Made by a program: the position numbers and the translations under genes
From: Pelagirhabdus alkalitolerans
Lineage (GTDB): Bacteria > Bacillota > Bacilli > Bacillales > Amphibacillaceae
NCBI RefSeq assembly: GCF_900096905.1
Contig: NZ_FMYI01000003.1
Span: forward strand, 62,001-126,000
DNA length: 64,000 nt
Direction: 5' to 3'
The notes under the pieces: model-generated
The model's database searches: none
What the model was told of the DNA's origin: nothing
The model's input: only the letters and a program-made list of their open reading frames with translations
Shown here: positions 34,343 through 43,616 of the stretch, piece by piece
Layout: every line of letters begins with the position of its first letter
How positions within the stretch are numbered: position 1 is the stretch's first letter

Positions 34343-34952
34343 ATGCCTGATAAGAAGATAACACTTTCTTAACATAGTTTTGTGTCTCATTAAAAGGTGG
34401 AATGCCACCGTGTCGATCGACATTGCCAGGTCCAGCATTATAAGCAGCTAAGGCAAGCGTCGTGTCTTGATCGTAACGATCTAACATTTGTTTTAAATAT
34501 CTTGTACCACCAAAGATATTTTCTTGAGGATCAAAAGAATTAGTGACACCTAATCCTCGAGCAGTTTCGGGCATAAGTTGCATCAATCCTTCGGCACCAG
34601 CATGACTAACGGCATTGGGGTCAAAGTTTGATTCGGTTTCAATAACTGAACGAATTAATGAAGGATCGACGTTATATTCTTCGCTTGCCATATTGACGAT
34701 CGAATCAATATCAGATGACATATTCATTTTCAAAGGTGAGGCATAGGCCTCAACTTGCTCAAATCCAGAAGGGCGACCTTCAACAATATCTCGAATACTC
34801 ATCTCATTTGATGTTTGTGCTGATGAAGCTTTTTGCATCAACATTTCCAACATGGGATTGAACGATGATTGCATCTGCGATTGACTTTGGTCTGAACGTA
34901 ATCCTCTGATCGCTTGTGTTTGCATCATTGATTGTAATTGATTAATATCCAT
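34341..34952 (-). CDS. Lytic transglycosylase (SLT domain), no signal peptide
   Basis: Predicted peptidoglycan-cleaving enzyme with a C-terminal SLT domain (about 95-203): the catalytic glutamate in SVIETESNFDPNAVSH, then AEGLMQLMPETARGLG, and AYNAGPGNVDRHGG. The first 90 residues are polar and glutamine/methionine rich, without a signal peptide or membrane segment. It resembles B. subtilis YjbJ/CwlQ. ATG 34952 (MDINQLQ) is chosen because AAAGGA stands 9 bases before it; an ATG six codons earlier would overlap that site. How the enzyme reaches the wall is not evident. Confidence 0.85.
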   Translation of the reverse strand: MDINQLQSMMQTQAIRGLRSDQSQSQMQSSFNPMLEMLMQKASSAQTSNEMSIRDIVEGRPSGFEQVEAYASPLKMNMSSDIDSIVNMASEEYNVDPSLIRSVIETESNFDPNAVSHAGAEGLMQLMPETARGLGVTNSFDPQENIFGGTRYLKQMLDRYDQDTTLALAAYNAGPGNVDRHGGIPPFNETQNYVKKVLSSYQA

Positions 34953-35022
34953 CGTGTCATTTCCTTTCATATTAAACCATTATCATTAGTTTAAGCGAAA
35001 GGAAACGATTTGACAAGGTAAA

Positions 35023-35235
35023 TTAACTCACTTGGACGGCGCCTTCAAGCTTTTCAAGTAAAGATTCTTTCTCAACAGGGGAAGAACTTTGCCATATCTG
35101 TTCAAACAAAACACCTAAACCTGGCAACATTTTCTCTTCACCGCTTGTAATCGCATCAACAATTGTTTCTTCTAAATCATCTTTTTTGTTATCTGATACA
35201 TTTTTAAGAATTGCTTCTCGTAAATTCAAGTCCAT
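35023..35235 (-). CDS. sspI: Small acid-soluble spore protein SspI
   Basis: Minor small acid-soluble spore protein; 70 aa against 71 in B. subtilis SspI. The sequence MDLNLREAIL followed by TIVDAITSGEEKMLPGLGVL is diagnostic. GAGGTGATC precedes the ATG by about 6 bases. In B. subtilis sspI is made in the forespore under sigma-G and lies next to ysgA and pheS, as here. A CATACATA box upstream on the minus strand resembles a sigma-G -10, but no good -35 was seen. Presence of this gene supports a spore-forming host. Confidence 0.95.
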   Translation of the reverse strand: MDLNLREAILKNVSDNKKDDLEETIVDAITSGEEKMLPGLGVLFEQIWQSSSPVEKESLLEKLEGAVQVS

Positions 35236-35336
35236 ACTCGATCACCTCAATTTAGATTTATAAAAATAGTTTGACCTAATCGATCAACAATATGTATGAT
35301 AAAGCTAATAAAAGTTGAATAAAAGGATGTGCACAA

Positions 35337-36077
35337 GTGATTACGTCTGTGAAGAATGAAACAATTAAAAATTGGTCAAAGCTAAAAAAGAAAAAATATC
35401 GAGAAAAAATGCAACAATTTATTATTGAAGGAGATCATTTAATTGAAGAAGCGATCTCAAGTGGTTGGGAAATTGATGCGATTGTTGCAGTAGAGAATAA
35501 AACATTTGATCATTCTGATAACAGTTTGAAGGTTGTGCGTGTTACGGAACCAGTGATGCTTCATCTTTCTGAAACGAAGAGCCCACAAGGGATTTTAGCA
35601 ATTGTCAAGATGAAGGCTTTTAATATAACAACGCAAAAGCGATTATTATTACTGGATGAAATTCAAGATCCAGGTAATTTAGGAACGATGATTCGAACAG
35701 CAGACGCTGCTGGATTTGATGCGGTTTTATTAGGGCGTGGAACAGTAGATGTCTATAATGATAAAACTATTCGTTCAACACAAGGGTCGTTGTTTCATTT
35801 GCCGATTCTTCCTGTTGATCTGTTAGAAGAAATACCACGCTTAAAAGCAGAAGGTGTTAATATTTTAGTATCAACGTTAGAACGAGCAAAAACGATAGAT
35901 CAAGTTAATCCAACTGATAAAATGGGCTTAGTTGTAGGGAATGAAGGAAATGGTGTGAGTGATGCCATTTTAGAATTGGCTGATGAGCGGATTCATATCC
36001 CAATATACGGTCAAGCAGAATCGTTAAATGTGAGTGTAGCTGCAGGCATTATGATGTATGCCTTACAAATGAAATGA
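35337..36077 (+). CDS. ysgA: TrmH family RNA methyltransferase YsgA
   Basis: SPOUT-class 2'-O-ribose methyltransferase for rRNA or tRNA. The 246-aa protein has an N-terminal substrate-binding domain (1-90, FIIEGDHLIEEAI near residue 24) and a C-terminal knotted domain with LLLDEIQDPGNLGTMIRTADAAG near 105, LVVGNEGNGVS near 200 and IPIYGQAESLNVSVAAGIMMY at the end. The start is GTG, with AAAGGA 9 bases upstream; no ATG lies near. It precedes pheST as in many Bacillaceae. Confidence 0.9.
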   Translation: MITSVKNETIKNWSKLKKKKYREKMQQFIIEGDHLIEEAISSGWEIDAIVAVENKTFDHSDNSLKVVRVTEPVMLHLSETKSPQGILAIVKMKAFNITTQKRLLLLDEIQDPGNLGTMIRTADAAGFDAVLLGRGTVDVYNDKTIRSTQGSLFHLPILPVDLLEEIPRLKAEGVNILVSTLERAKTIDQVNPTDKMGLVVGNEGNGVSDAILELADERIHIPIYGQAESLNVSVAAGIMMYALQMK

Positions 36078-36105
36078 TATAAATTTAATTAAAACAGAAA
36101 AAAAG

Positions 36106-36134
36106 TTGCATATTTAAACTTACTTTCCTATAAT
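36106..36134 (+). promoter_or_regulatory. Sigma-A promoter for pheST
   Basis: TTGCAT and TATAAT are separated by 17 bases. Predicted start near 36141. Confidence 0.75.
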
Positions 36135-36140
36135 AAAACA

Positions 36141-36415
36141 AAGATGAATAGTTAAAAGCAATGAAAGAGCTAGTAAGCTTTTTAAATTTGATGAAAAAAA
36201 GGGATGCACTGCCACGACTGAAAGCATGCACATCAAAAAAAGCTGAAATTTCACTCTGGAGCTGGCGCTTGGACCTTGGATTAACAAGTAAAGGCGTACC
36301 GGATTGTTAATCCGTTATGAATGAATGAAGTGAGTAACTGACGCTGTCGTTACTAACAAGGGTGGTACCGCGAACAATAAGCCTCGTCCCTTTTTTTAGG
36401 GATAAGGCTTTTTTT
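36141..36415 (+). promoter_or_regulatory. T-box leader of pheST with terminator
   Basis: The consensus T-box core AAGGGTGGTACCGCG is at 36358-36372. A terminator follows with arms 36379-36391 and 36398-36410 (one mismatch, one G-U) and a T run. TTC at 36250-36252 followed by A, in GAAATTTCACTC, is a plausible phenylalanine specifier codon. Binding of uncharged tRNA-Phe would allow read-through into pheS. Confidence 0.93.
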
Positions 36416-36459
36416 ATATGCTTTTTTATAGGCGCACATAAGAATAAGGAGGTAATCGA

Positions 36460-37494
36460 ATGAAGGAAAAGTTAGAATCATTAAAACAAGAAGCTTTAGA
36501 ACAAATTGATCAAGCCCAAACAGCCGATGATTTACAAAGCGTACGCGTATCTTATTTAGGAAAAAAAGGCCCGATTACAGAAGTATTAAGAGGTATGGGT
36601 AAATTACCAGCCGAGGAGCGTCCTGTTGTAGGTGAGCTTGCCAATAAAGTTAGACAAGTGATTGCTGAAGCGATTGATGAGAAAAAAGCTATCATTGAAG
36701 AGAAAGCAATTAATGAGCAATTAGAAAAAGAATCAATTGACGTGACGCTACCAGCCCGTCCTGTTCATGTTGGGGGTCCTCATTTATTAACGCGCATGAT
36801 TTCAGAAATTGAGGACTTATTCATTGGTATGGGATTTGAAGTAAGAGAGGGTCCAGAAGTTGAGACCGATTATTATAATTTTGAAGCCCTTAATCTACCG
36901 AAAGATCACCCAGCACGCGATATGCAAGATTCATTCTATATTACAGAAGAATTGCTCATGCGTACGCATACATCACCTGTTCAGGCGCGTACGATGAATG
37001 CGTATAAAGGGAACAAGCCTGTGAAGATGATTTGCCCGGGTAAAGTGTATCGACGTGATACAGATGATGCGACCCACTCCCACCAATTCATGCAAGTGGA
37101 AGGGTTATATGTGGATAAAAATGTACGAATGAGTGATTTAAAAGGTGTTTTAAATCAGTTTGCCAAACAGTTCTTTGGCGAAGAGCGTGAGATTAGATTA
37201 CGACCTAGTTTCTTCCCATTCACTGAACCTTCTGTTGAAATGGATATTTCATGTAAGGTATGCCAAGGCGAAGGATGTTCTGTATGTAAAAAGACCGGTT
37301 GGATTGAGATACTTGGTGGCGGAATGGTTCACCCACGAGTATTAGAAATGGCTGGATACGATCCTGAAATCTACAGTGGTTTCGCATTTGGAATGGGGCC
37401 AGAACGAATTGCGATGTTGAAGTATGGTATTGATGATATTCGTCACTTCTATACAAATGATCGCAGGTTCTTAAAACAATATCACCAAGCCTAA
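36460..37494 (+). CDS. pheS: Phenylalanyl-tRNA synthetase alpha subunit
   Basis: Catalytic alpha chain of the alpha2-beta2 class II enzyme for tRNA-Phe. At 344 aa it equals B. subtilis PheS. An N-terminal coiled coil (1-85) is followed by the catalytic domain with THTSPVQAR near residue 168, GKVYRRDTDDATHSHQF near 190 and the motif 3 region GFAFGMGPERIAML near 308; a cysteine cluster (CKVCQGEGCSVC near 260) is present. AAGGAGG lies 7-8 bases before the ATG. pheT follows after 18 bases. Confidence 0.97.
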   Translation: MKEKLESLKQEALEQIDQAQTADDLQSVRVSYLGKKGPITEVLRGMGKLPAEERPVVGELANKVRQVIAEAIDEKKAIIEEKAINEQLEKESIDVTLPARPVHVGGPHLLTRMISEIEDLFIGMGFEVREGPEVETDYYNFEALNLPKDHPARDMQDSFYITEELLMRTHTSPVQARTMNAYKGNKPVKMICPGKVYRRDTDDATHSHQFMQVEGLYVDKNVRMSDLKGVLNQFAKQFFGEEREIRLRPSFFPFTEPSVEMDISCKVCQGEGCSVCKKTGWIEILGGGMVHPRVLEMAGYDPEIYSGFAFGMGPERIAMLKYGIDDIRHFYTNDRRFLKQYHQA

Positions 37495-37512
37495 ATAGAA
37501 GGAGGATAATTT

Positions 37513-39939
37513 ATGCTAGTCTCACTGAATTGGTTAGAACAATATGTTAATTTAGGAAATGATACACCAGAAGCATTAGCTGAAAAAATAACAAAAACAG
37601 GAATTGAAGTCGATGCGATCCATCATGTTGCACAAAAGAGTGAAGGGGTCGTCGTTGGATATGTTGAAGACTGTTACGGGCATCCTAATGCAGATAAATT
37701 AAATGTATGTGACGTAAATGTCGGGGAAGAGTCGTTACAAATTGTTTGTGGAGCACCCAATGTTGCAAAAGGCCAAAAAGTTGCCGTTGCCTTACCAGGT
37801 GCTGTCTTACCAGGCAATTTTAAAATTAAGAAAACCAAATTAAGAGGCGTTGAATCAAACGGTATGATCTGTTCTCTTAATGAATTAGGAATTGAGGAAG
37901 CGTACCTTCCTAAAGGAAGTGAAGATGGGATTTTTGTTTTCCCAGATGATGTAGAAGTCGGTCAATCCATCACACAATACTTAAACTTAGATGATGTCAT
38001 TTTAGAATTTGACTTAACGCCGAACCGATCAGATGCATTAAGTATGTTAGGCGTTGCTTATGAAGTCGCAGCTATATTAGATGAGGAAGTTAAACTCCCA
38101 CTTATTGAACTCGATGAATCAAATGAAAAAGCAACTGACTATATAGATGTAGACGTACAGGCAAAAGAGGATAACCCATACTATGGTGCTTTTATGGTGA
38201 AAAATATAACGGTGAAACCTTCTCCATTATGGATGCGTAACTATTTAATGGCAGCTGGGATTCGCCCGATCAATAATGTAGTGGACATTACCAATTTTGT
38301 TCTACTTGAATATGGTCAACCGTTACATGCGTTTGACTATGATAAATTCAATGCAAAACAAGTTCTTGTAAGACGTGCCACAAAAGATGAAACGATAAAT
38401 ACATTGGACGACCAAGAGCGTGTGTTAAATGAAGAGCACCTCGTCATTACTAATGGTGAGAAACCGACTGCGATTGCAGGTGTTATGGGGGGAAGTGATT
38501 CTGAAGTTGATGAATCAACGACGACTGTTTTACTAGAAGCGGCGTACTTTGAACCTAAACGTGTTCGTAGAGCTGTGAAGGATCATCAACTAAGAAGTGA
38601 ATCCAGTGCACGTTTTGAAAAAGGTGTCGATCCTAACCGTGTTAAAGAAGCAGGACAAAGAGCAGCAAGCCTACTTCAAACGTATGCAAATGGACAGGTG
38701 CTAGAGGGAGTTAGTGAATTTGACCAACTCGATCGTTCGCATAAACAGGTTGAATTTACAAGTGCTCGAGTGAATGCTCGTTTAGGGACGTCAATTTCTG
38801 ATGATCAGATCGGTATTATTTTAGATAAATTAGGTTTTACGTACCAACAAGATGGTGAAAATTTTGTTGCAACGATTCCAACAAGAAGACAGGATATTGT
38901 CCGTTTTGAAGATATGTTGGAAGAAGTGGCTAGAATCTATGGCTACGATCAATTAGACTACACGTTACCACAGGGAGCGCAACAAGCAGGGGGGTTAACA
39001 CAGAAACAATCGCTTAAACGATACGTGAAAAGCTATATGGAAGGTGCCGGTTTAATGGAGGCTATCACCTATTCATTAACGAGTGAAGCACGTAGTCAGC
39101 AATTAGTTTCACCAGAAGTCGCATCCGTACATCCAACACCTGTTCGTTTGTCGATGCCGATGAGTGAGGAACATAGTACACTTCGCTTAAGTGCACTACC
39201 TGAGATGTTAGCGACATTATCTTATAATAGTGCCCGTAAACAACAAGATTTAGGATTTTATGAACTGGGTAGTGTATTTGTTTCTAAGGAATTAAATGTG
39301 ACGAAACAACCGGAAGAACAGACGCGTCTAGCAGCTGCTTTAACAGGACAATGGTTAACTCATGCTTGGCAACAGGAAGTGAAAAAAGTAGATTTCTTCT
39401 TAATTAAAGGTGTTCTTGAAGGTCTATTTGAGCGACTTGGGGTTAAAGCAACTTACAAACCGGTGCAAATGGATGGTATGCATCCAGGAAGAACAGCTCA
39501 GATCTACATTGATTCTGTTCCGGTTGGATTTGTTGGACAAATTCATCCACTCACACAAAAAGCGTATAACTTGAAAGAAACGTATGTTTTTGACATCGAT
39601 TTTGATCATTTGGCGACAGTGTATGATGATGTACCAAGATTTGAAAAGATAGCGCGTTATCCTTCAATTTCACGTGATGTTGCTTTAGTTGTGGATGAAT
39701 CCGTGACAGCCCATGATTTAATTGAAACGATTGAACAACATGCTGGTCATTTATTAAAATCTGTTCATGTCTTCGATCAATATCAAGGTGATAACTTAGA
39801 GGATGGGAAGAAATCTCTAGCCTTTAACTTGCTTTATCTAGATCCAGATCGAACATTAACAGATGATGAAGTTGAAGCTTCATATCAGGCGATTACAGAA
39901 GCAGTAGCCAAGGAACATCAAGCATCACTAAGAAGCTAA
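37513..39939 (+). CDS. pheT: Phenylalanyl-tRNA synthetase beta subunit
   Basis: Beta chain of phenylalanyl-tRNA synthetase, 808 aa (804 in B. subtilis). Domains in order: a tRNA-binding OB domain (about 40-150, GYVEDCYGHPNADKLNVCDV), the B3/B4 editing domain (about 210-390), B5 (about 405-480), a catalytic-like core (about 490-690) and a C-terminal ferredoxin-like anticodon-binding domain (about 715-808). AAGGAGGA stands 7 bases before the ATG. It is the last gene of the T-box controlled pheST operon. Confidence 0.97.
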   Translation: MLVSLNWLEQYVNLGNDTPEALAEKITKTGIEVDAIHHVAQKSEGVVVGYVEDCYGHPNADKLNVCDVNVGEESLQIVCGAPNVAKGQKVAVALPGAVLPGNFKIKKTKLRGVESNGMICSLNELGIEEAYLPKGSEDGIFVFPDDVEVGQSITQYLNLDDVILEFDLTPNRSDALSMLGVAYEVAAILDEEVKLPLIELDESNEKATDYIDVDVQAKEDNPYYGAFMVKNITVKPSPLWMRNYLMAAGIRPINNVVDITNFVLLEYGQPLHAFDYDKFNAKQVLVRRATKDETINTLDDQERVLNEEHLVITNGEKPTAIAGVMGGSDSEVDESTTTVLLEAAYFEPKRVRRAVKDHQLRSESSARFEKGVDPNRVKEAGQRAASLLQTYANGQVLEGVSEFDQLDRSHKQVEFTSARVNARLGTSISDDQIGIILDKLGFTYQQDGENFVATIPTRRQDIVRFEDMLEEVARIYGYDQLDYTLPQGAQQAGGLTQKQSLKRYVKSYMEGAGLMEAITYSLTSEARSQQLVSPEVASVHPTPVRLSMPMSEEHSTLRLSALPEMLATLSYNSARKQQDLGFYELGSVFVSKELNVTKQPEEQTRLAAALTGQWLTHAWQQEVKKVDFFLIKGVLEGLFERLGVKATYKPVQMDGMHPGRTAQIYIDSVPVGFVGQIHPLTQKAYNLKETYVFDIDFDHLATVYDDVPRFEKIARYPSISRDVALVVDESVTAHDLIETIEQHAGHLLKSVHVFDQYQGDNLEDGKKSLAFNLLYLDPDRTLTDDEVEASYQAITEAVAKEHQASLRS

Positions 39940-39948
39940 AACACAGAC

Positions 39949-39985
39949 AAAAGCAGCACTTATTATAAATAAGTTGCTGCTTTTT
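39949..39985. terminator. Terminator shared by pheT and rnhC
   Basis: AAAAGCAGCACTTAT and ATAAGTTGCTGCTTTT pair with a one-base bulge, with T runs on the plus strand and A residues before the left arm, between two convergent genes. Confidence 0.75.
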
Positions 39986-40886
39986 CAGTGTTTTTAAAGT
40001 GTGTTTTGGCTACTTGATTTAAATAACTCTTTCCTCTTGATTTTATAACTTTTGAAGCGGCTAAGTCGACTTGTTTAGAAGCCCCTTTAGGTAAAGTGAA
40101 CCCAACTTGTTTACTCAGTTTATCCATTTCTTTAACAAAACTTGCTCTGGCGATAATAGACGCTGTCGCCACACTAATCGCATGACTTTCAGCTTTAGTC
40201 ATAAAGTAGGTGTTTTCAGGCATCGATTTTTGTTCGGATTTTAAGTGTTTTTCATAAACATGAGGCTCTGAAAATTGATCAATTAAAATGCCGTCTGGCT
40301 GAATCGGTTCCATTTTTTTTATGGTGTTTGTAATGGCTGTATGATGAAGCATTGTTTTCATCTTCCCCTGTGTCCAGCCTTTTTGATTTAATTGATTGTA
40401 TTTAGAGTTGTGTAAAATAACTAGAGAATAAGGGATCTCCATTTGAATAATCCGTTTAGCGATCGATGCGATGGATCGATCTGTTAGGTTTTTAGAATCT
40501 TTTACACCAAGTTCTTTTAATAATTCGATTTGATCGGACTTTACGAAACATGCGCACACGGTGATCGGCCCAAAATAATCGCCTGTTCCGGCTTCATCGG
40601 ATCCGATTATTGATTGGGTAAAAAGATCAGCAGGTGGATGATACGCATGTTTGTTAACTGCTTTTGTTTTATTAGGTTTTGATGTCACTTCGCCCCATTT
40701 ATTCGCTTCACCATCTGGGTCACTCCCTTGAAATAATACTTTGCCAGATTGATAAGCCGTGATTTTGCAGTGAGGCAATTTGGCAGAAAAAATGGCAGAA
40801 GGAGGTGTTTTAACCATTTGGGATGAATAATGATGTTTCATTTTTTCGATGGTGTCTTTAGAAAGATTTAAAACAGATTGGCTCAT
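39963..40886 (-). CDS. rnhC: Ribonuclease HIII
   Basis: Degrades the RNA strand of RNA:DNA hybrids. The 307-aa protein (313 in B. subtilis) has the N-terminal TBP-like substrate domain (1-85, ITAYQSGKVLFQG) and the RNase H fold with IGSDEAGTGDYFGP near residue 90 carrying the catalytic acidic residues, DSKNLTD near 130 and a conserved C-terminal AIIARASFVKEMD region. ATG 40886 gives MSQSVLNLSKD, with AAAGGAG about 6 bases upstream; an in-frame start 11 codons earlier has no such site. Confidence 0.95.
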   Translation of the reverse strand: MSQSVLNLSKDTIEKMKHHYSSQMVKTPPSAIFSAKLPHCKITAYQSGKVLFQGSDPDGEANKWGEVTSKPNKTKAVNKHAYHPPADLFTQSIIGSDEAGTGDYFGPITVCACFVKSDQIELLKELGVKDSKNLTDRSIASIAKRIIQMEIPYSLVILHNSKYNQLNQKGWTQGKMKTMLHHTAITNTIKKMEPIQPDGILIDQFSEPHVYEKHLKSEQKSMPENTYFMTKAESHAISVATASIIARASFVKEMDKLSKQVGFTLPKGASKQVDLAASKVIKSRGKSYLNQVAKTHFKNTEKAATYL

Positions 40887-41017
40887 AAGCGCTCCTTTAC
40901 TAAAACGTGAATTAACCATATTATAGTATAGAAGTGAAACGATGACTAGAAACGTTTCCTAAATGGCACTGTTCATGTTAAGATAAGTACGAGGATTTGA
41001 TAAAAGGGGGAATCTGC

Positions 41018-41278
41018 GTGTCCCAATCAAAAAAAACACGGACAACAGTTGATATATATGGTAAGAACTACACATTAATCGGTGAAGAAAATGTTCATCA
41101 TATGAGAATGGTAGCCAGCATGGTGGATGAAAAGATGAGAGAAATCTATCAATCCAACAAAAGCTTAGACACAACTCGATTATCAGTTCTAACAGCGGTT
41201 AATGCTGTTAATGACTATGTGAAACTAAAAGAAGATTACGATGCGTTACTCAAAAAATTAGAACAGAAAGAGGATTAA
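41018..41278 (+). CDS. zapA: Cell division protein ZapA
   Basis: FtsZ-binding protein that promotes Z-ring assembly. The 86-aa protein has the globular head (TRTTVDIYGKNYTLIGEENVHHMR) and a C-terminal coiled coil (about 45-86). The start is GTG, 7 bases after AAAGGGGG, giving VSQSKKTRTTVDIYG as in homologues that begin MS(D/Q)xKKT. cvpA follows 7 bases later, the same arrangement as B. subtilis zapA-yshB. Confidence 0.93.
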   Translation: MSQSKKTRTTVDIYGKNYTLIGEENVHHMRMVASMVDEKMREIYQSNKSLDTTRLSVLTAVNAVNDYVKLKEDYDALLKKLEQKED

Positions 41279-41285
41279 TATACTT

Positions 41286-41828
41286 ATGTTAGACATCATC
41301 TTGTTAGCCCTTTTAGTTCTTGGTGTTTTCAGGGGACTTAAAAGAGGTTTTATTTTACAAATTTTTCATCTCGTTAGTTTTGTTATAGCATTTATCGTTG
41401 CTACACAATTTTATGATCGATTAGCTAGTCACATTGAAATGTTTATCCCGTATCCTAGAATCACAGGAGATGAGTGGGCATTTTTTAGTGATTCGTTTCA
41501 GTTAGAAAATGCGTATTATAATATGATTGCATTCGCACTTATATTTTTCGGTGTGAAAATTGCATTAAGTATTATCGCATCAATGCTTGACTTTATTGCT
41601 GAATTGCCATTCCTTAGTGCAATTAATGGCGTATTAGGTGCAGTATTTGGATTTGTTGAACAATATTTAGTTCTATTCCTTGTCATTTATATTGCTTCAT
41701 TATTGCCTGTTTCACAAATACAATCAATATTAAACAATTCAAGCCTTGCCGGATTCATGATTGAACAAACACCCGTGTTATCTGAGCGAGTGATGACATT
41801 GTGGTTTGAACACATAATTAACGATTAA
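41286..41828 (+). CDS. yshB: CvpA family membrane protein YshB
   Basis: A 180-aa membrane protein with four hydrophobic segments (about 2-20, 25-45, 80-105, 120-150) and the CvpA pattern LDIILLALLVLGVFRGLKRG at the N-terminus. CvpA in E. coli is needed for colicin V production; the general role is unclear but relatives are linked to envelope stress. It is co-transcribed with zapA. The ribosome site GAGG is about 11 bases upstream, longer than ideal. Confidence 0.87.
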   Translation: MLDIILLALLVLGVFRGLKRGFILQIFHLVSFVIAFIVATQFYDRLASHIEMFIPYPRITGDEWAFFSDSFQLENAYYNMIAFALIFFGVKIALSIIASMLDFIAELPFLSAINGVLGAVFGFVEQYLVLFLVIYIASLLPVSQIQSILNNSSLAGFMIEQTPVLSERVMTLWFEHIIND

Positions 41829-41857
41829 ACCCTTGTTATTCTATTACAAGGGTTTTT
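41828..41857 (+). terminator. Terminator after cvpA
   Basis: A 9-bp stem AACCCTTGT / ACAAGGGTT with a 9-base loop and T run; it begins in the stop codon. Confidence 0.75.
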
Positions 41858-41881
41858 CTATCATAATGAGGAGGTAGGCAG

Positions 41882-43609
41882 ATGGCGGATATTAATAAGA
41901 AAGATGTTATTAAATTACTTGAAGATATAGCGGTTTTATTAGAGCTAAAAGCTGAAAACCCATTTAAAATACAAGCTTATCGAAAAGCGGCTCAAATTTT
42001 AGAGACGGATCAGCGCTCTTTAAGAGAGTTTGATGACCTAACCAAAATAAACGGAATCGGTGCAAAAACAGCTGCTACAATTCAAGATTATATTGAAAAT
42101 GGTTATTCTGAAACGTTACAAGCATTACAGAAACAAGTGCCAGAAGGTTTAATTCCATTACTCGATTTACCGGGTCTTGGAGGCAAGAAGCTGTCAAAAC
42201 TTTATCATGAATTAGATGTCATTGATATCACCTCACTTGAGGAGGCCTGTCAAAATGAAAAAGTTTCGGCATTAAAAGGTTTTGGTAAGAAAACGGAAGA
42301 AAATATTTTAAAAGCGATCCAAGATTATAAAAAACAACCAGAAAGACTGCCTGTTGATGATATGTTAAAAGTATCTAAACAAGTTGAAAGCTATTTAGAT
42401 TCAATTGAAGCAATCGATCGTTATTCAATAGCTGGCAGTATGAGACGCCTCAGAGAAACAGTGAAAGATTTAGATTTTATTATTTCGACAAAGGATTTTG
42501 ATACGGTAAGAAAAGCTTTAATTGAAATGCCAAATATTAAAGAGATTATAGCCAACGGACAAACCAAAATATCTATTATAATTACTTGGGATTACGATGT
42601 TTCAATTGATTTTCGTTTAGTAGAAGATCATCAATTTGCAACAACCTTGCATCACTTCACAGGTTCTAAAGATCATAACGTCGCCATGAGACAACGAGCG
42701 AAGGCACAAGGAAAAAAGATCAGTGAGTATGGTGTTTTAGATATTGAGACTGGAGACATTGAAACTTTTGAATCAGAAGAGGACTTCTTTCAATCTTTTG
42801 GTCTTACCTATATCCCACCCGAAAGAAGGGAAGCAGACGGTGAGCTCGACAGGTTTGAAGAAGCGGTTGATTTAGTTGAGAGTTCAATGATTAAAGGTGA
42901 TTTGCATATGCACACGACTTGGAGTGATGGAGCGGAGTCATTAGAGGACATGGCACAGTTTGTGACGGATAAAGGCTATCATTATATGGCTGTTACCGAT
43001 CATTCAAAGTTTTTACGTGTGGCGCATGGGTTAAATGAGAAACGTTTAAGAGACCAAATAAAAGAAATAGAACGTGTCCGTCAACTCTATCCGGATCTAA
43101 CGATATTCTCAGGCATAGAGATGGATATCTTGCCAGATGGCACGCTCGATTTTGACGATACGGTACTAGCTGAATTAGACTTTGTTATTGCTTCGATTCA
43201 CTCTAGCTTTAATCAGACAGAAGATCAAATTATGTATCGACTCAATCAAGCAATGGAAAACCCTTATGTTCATATGATTGCTCACCCGACGGGACGAATC
43301 ATTGGAAAACGAGAAGGATACGCCGTTGATGTCGATAAACTTATCACTAAAGCAAAAGAAACAAAGACAATTTTAGAATTAAACGCCAATCCAAAGCGTC
43401 TTGACTTAAATAGTGTATGGTTGAAAAAAGCCCAAGAAAAAGGGGTTAAGATTGCCATTAACACAGATGCTCATAGAAAAAGCAATCTTGATTTTATCAA
43501 TGAAGGTGTGAAAATGGCAAGAAAAGGGTGGCTTAATCCTGATTCAGTCATCAACACGTATTCAGTTGATCAATTAAAATCCGTTTTGAAAGAAAAGAAG
43601 AATAGGTGA
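41882..43609 (+). CDS. polX: DNA polymerase/3'-5' exonuclease PolX
   Basis: Family X DNA polymerase with an attached PHP phosphoesterase, used in gap filling during base excision repair. The 575-aa protein has helix-hairpin-helix repeats (about 50-150, INGIGAKTAATIQDYI and LPGLGGKKLSKLY), the nucleotidyltransferase palm with AGSMRRLRETVKDLDFI near residue 183, and the C-terminal PHP domain starting KGDLHMHTTWSDG near 338 and ending INTDAH near 530. Length is close to B. subtilis YshC (570). GAGGAGG stands 7-8 bases before the ATG. mutS2 follows after 7 bases. Confidence 0.95.
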   Translation: MADINKKDVIKLLEDIAVLLELKAENPFKIQAYRKAAQILETDQRSLREFDDLTKINGIGAKTAATIQDYIENGYSETLQALQKQVPEGLIPLLDLPGLGGKKLSKLYHELDVIDITSLEEACQNEKVSALKGFGKKTEENILKAIQDYKKQPERLPVDDMLKVSKQVESYLDSIEAIDRYSIAGSMRRLRETVKDLDFIISTKDFDTVRKALIEMPNIKEIIANGQTKISIIITWDYDVSIDFRLVEDHQFATTLHHFTGSKDHNVAMRQRAKAQGKKISEYGVLDIETGDIETFESEEDFFQSFGLTYIPPERREADGELDRFEEAVDLVESSMIKGDLHMHTTWSDGAESLEDMAQFVTDKGYHYMAVTDHSKFLRVAHGLNEKRLRDQIKEIERVRQLYPDLTIFSGIEMDILPDGTLDFDDTVLAELDFVIASIHSSFNQTEDQIMYRLNQAMENPYVHMIAHPTGRIIGKREGYAVDVDKLITKAKETKTILELNANPKRLDLNSVWLKKAQEKGVKIAINTDAHRKSNLDFINEGVKMARKGWLNPDSVINTYSVDQLKSVLKEKKNR

Positions 43610-43616
43610 TATAAGA

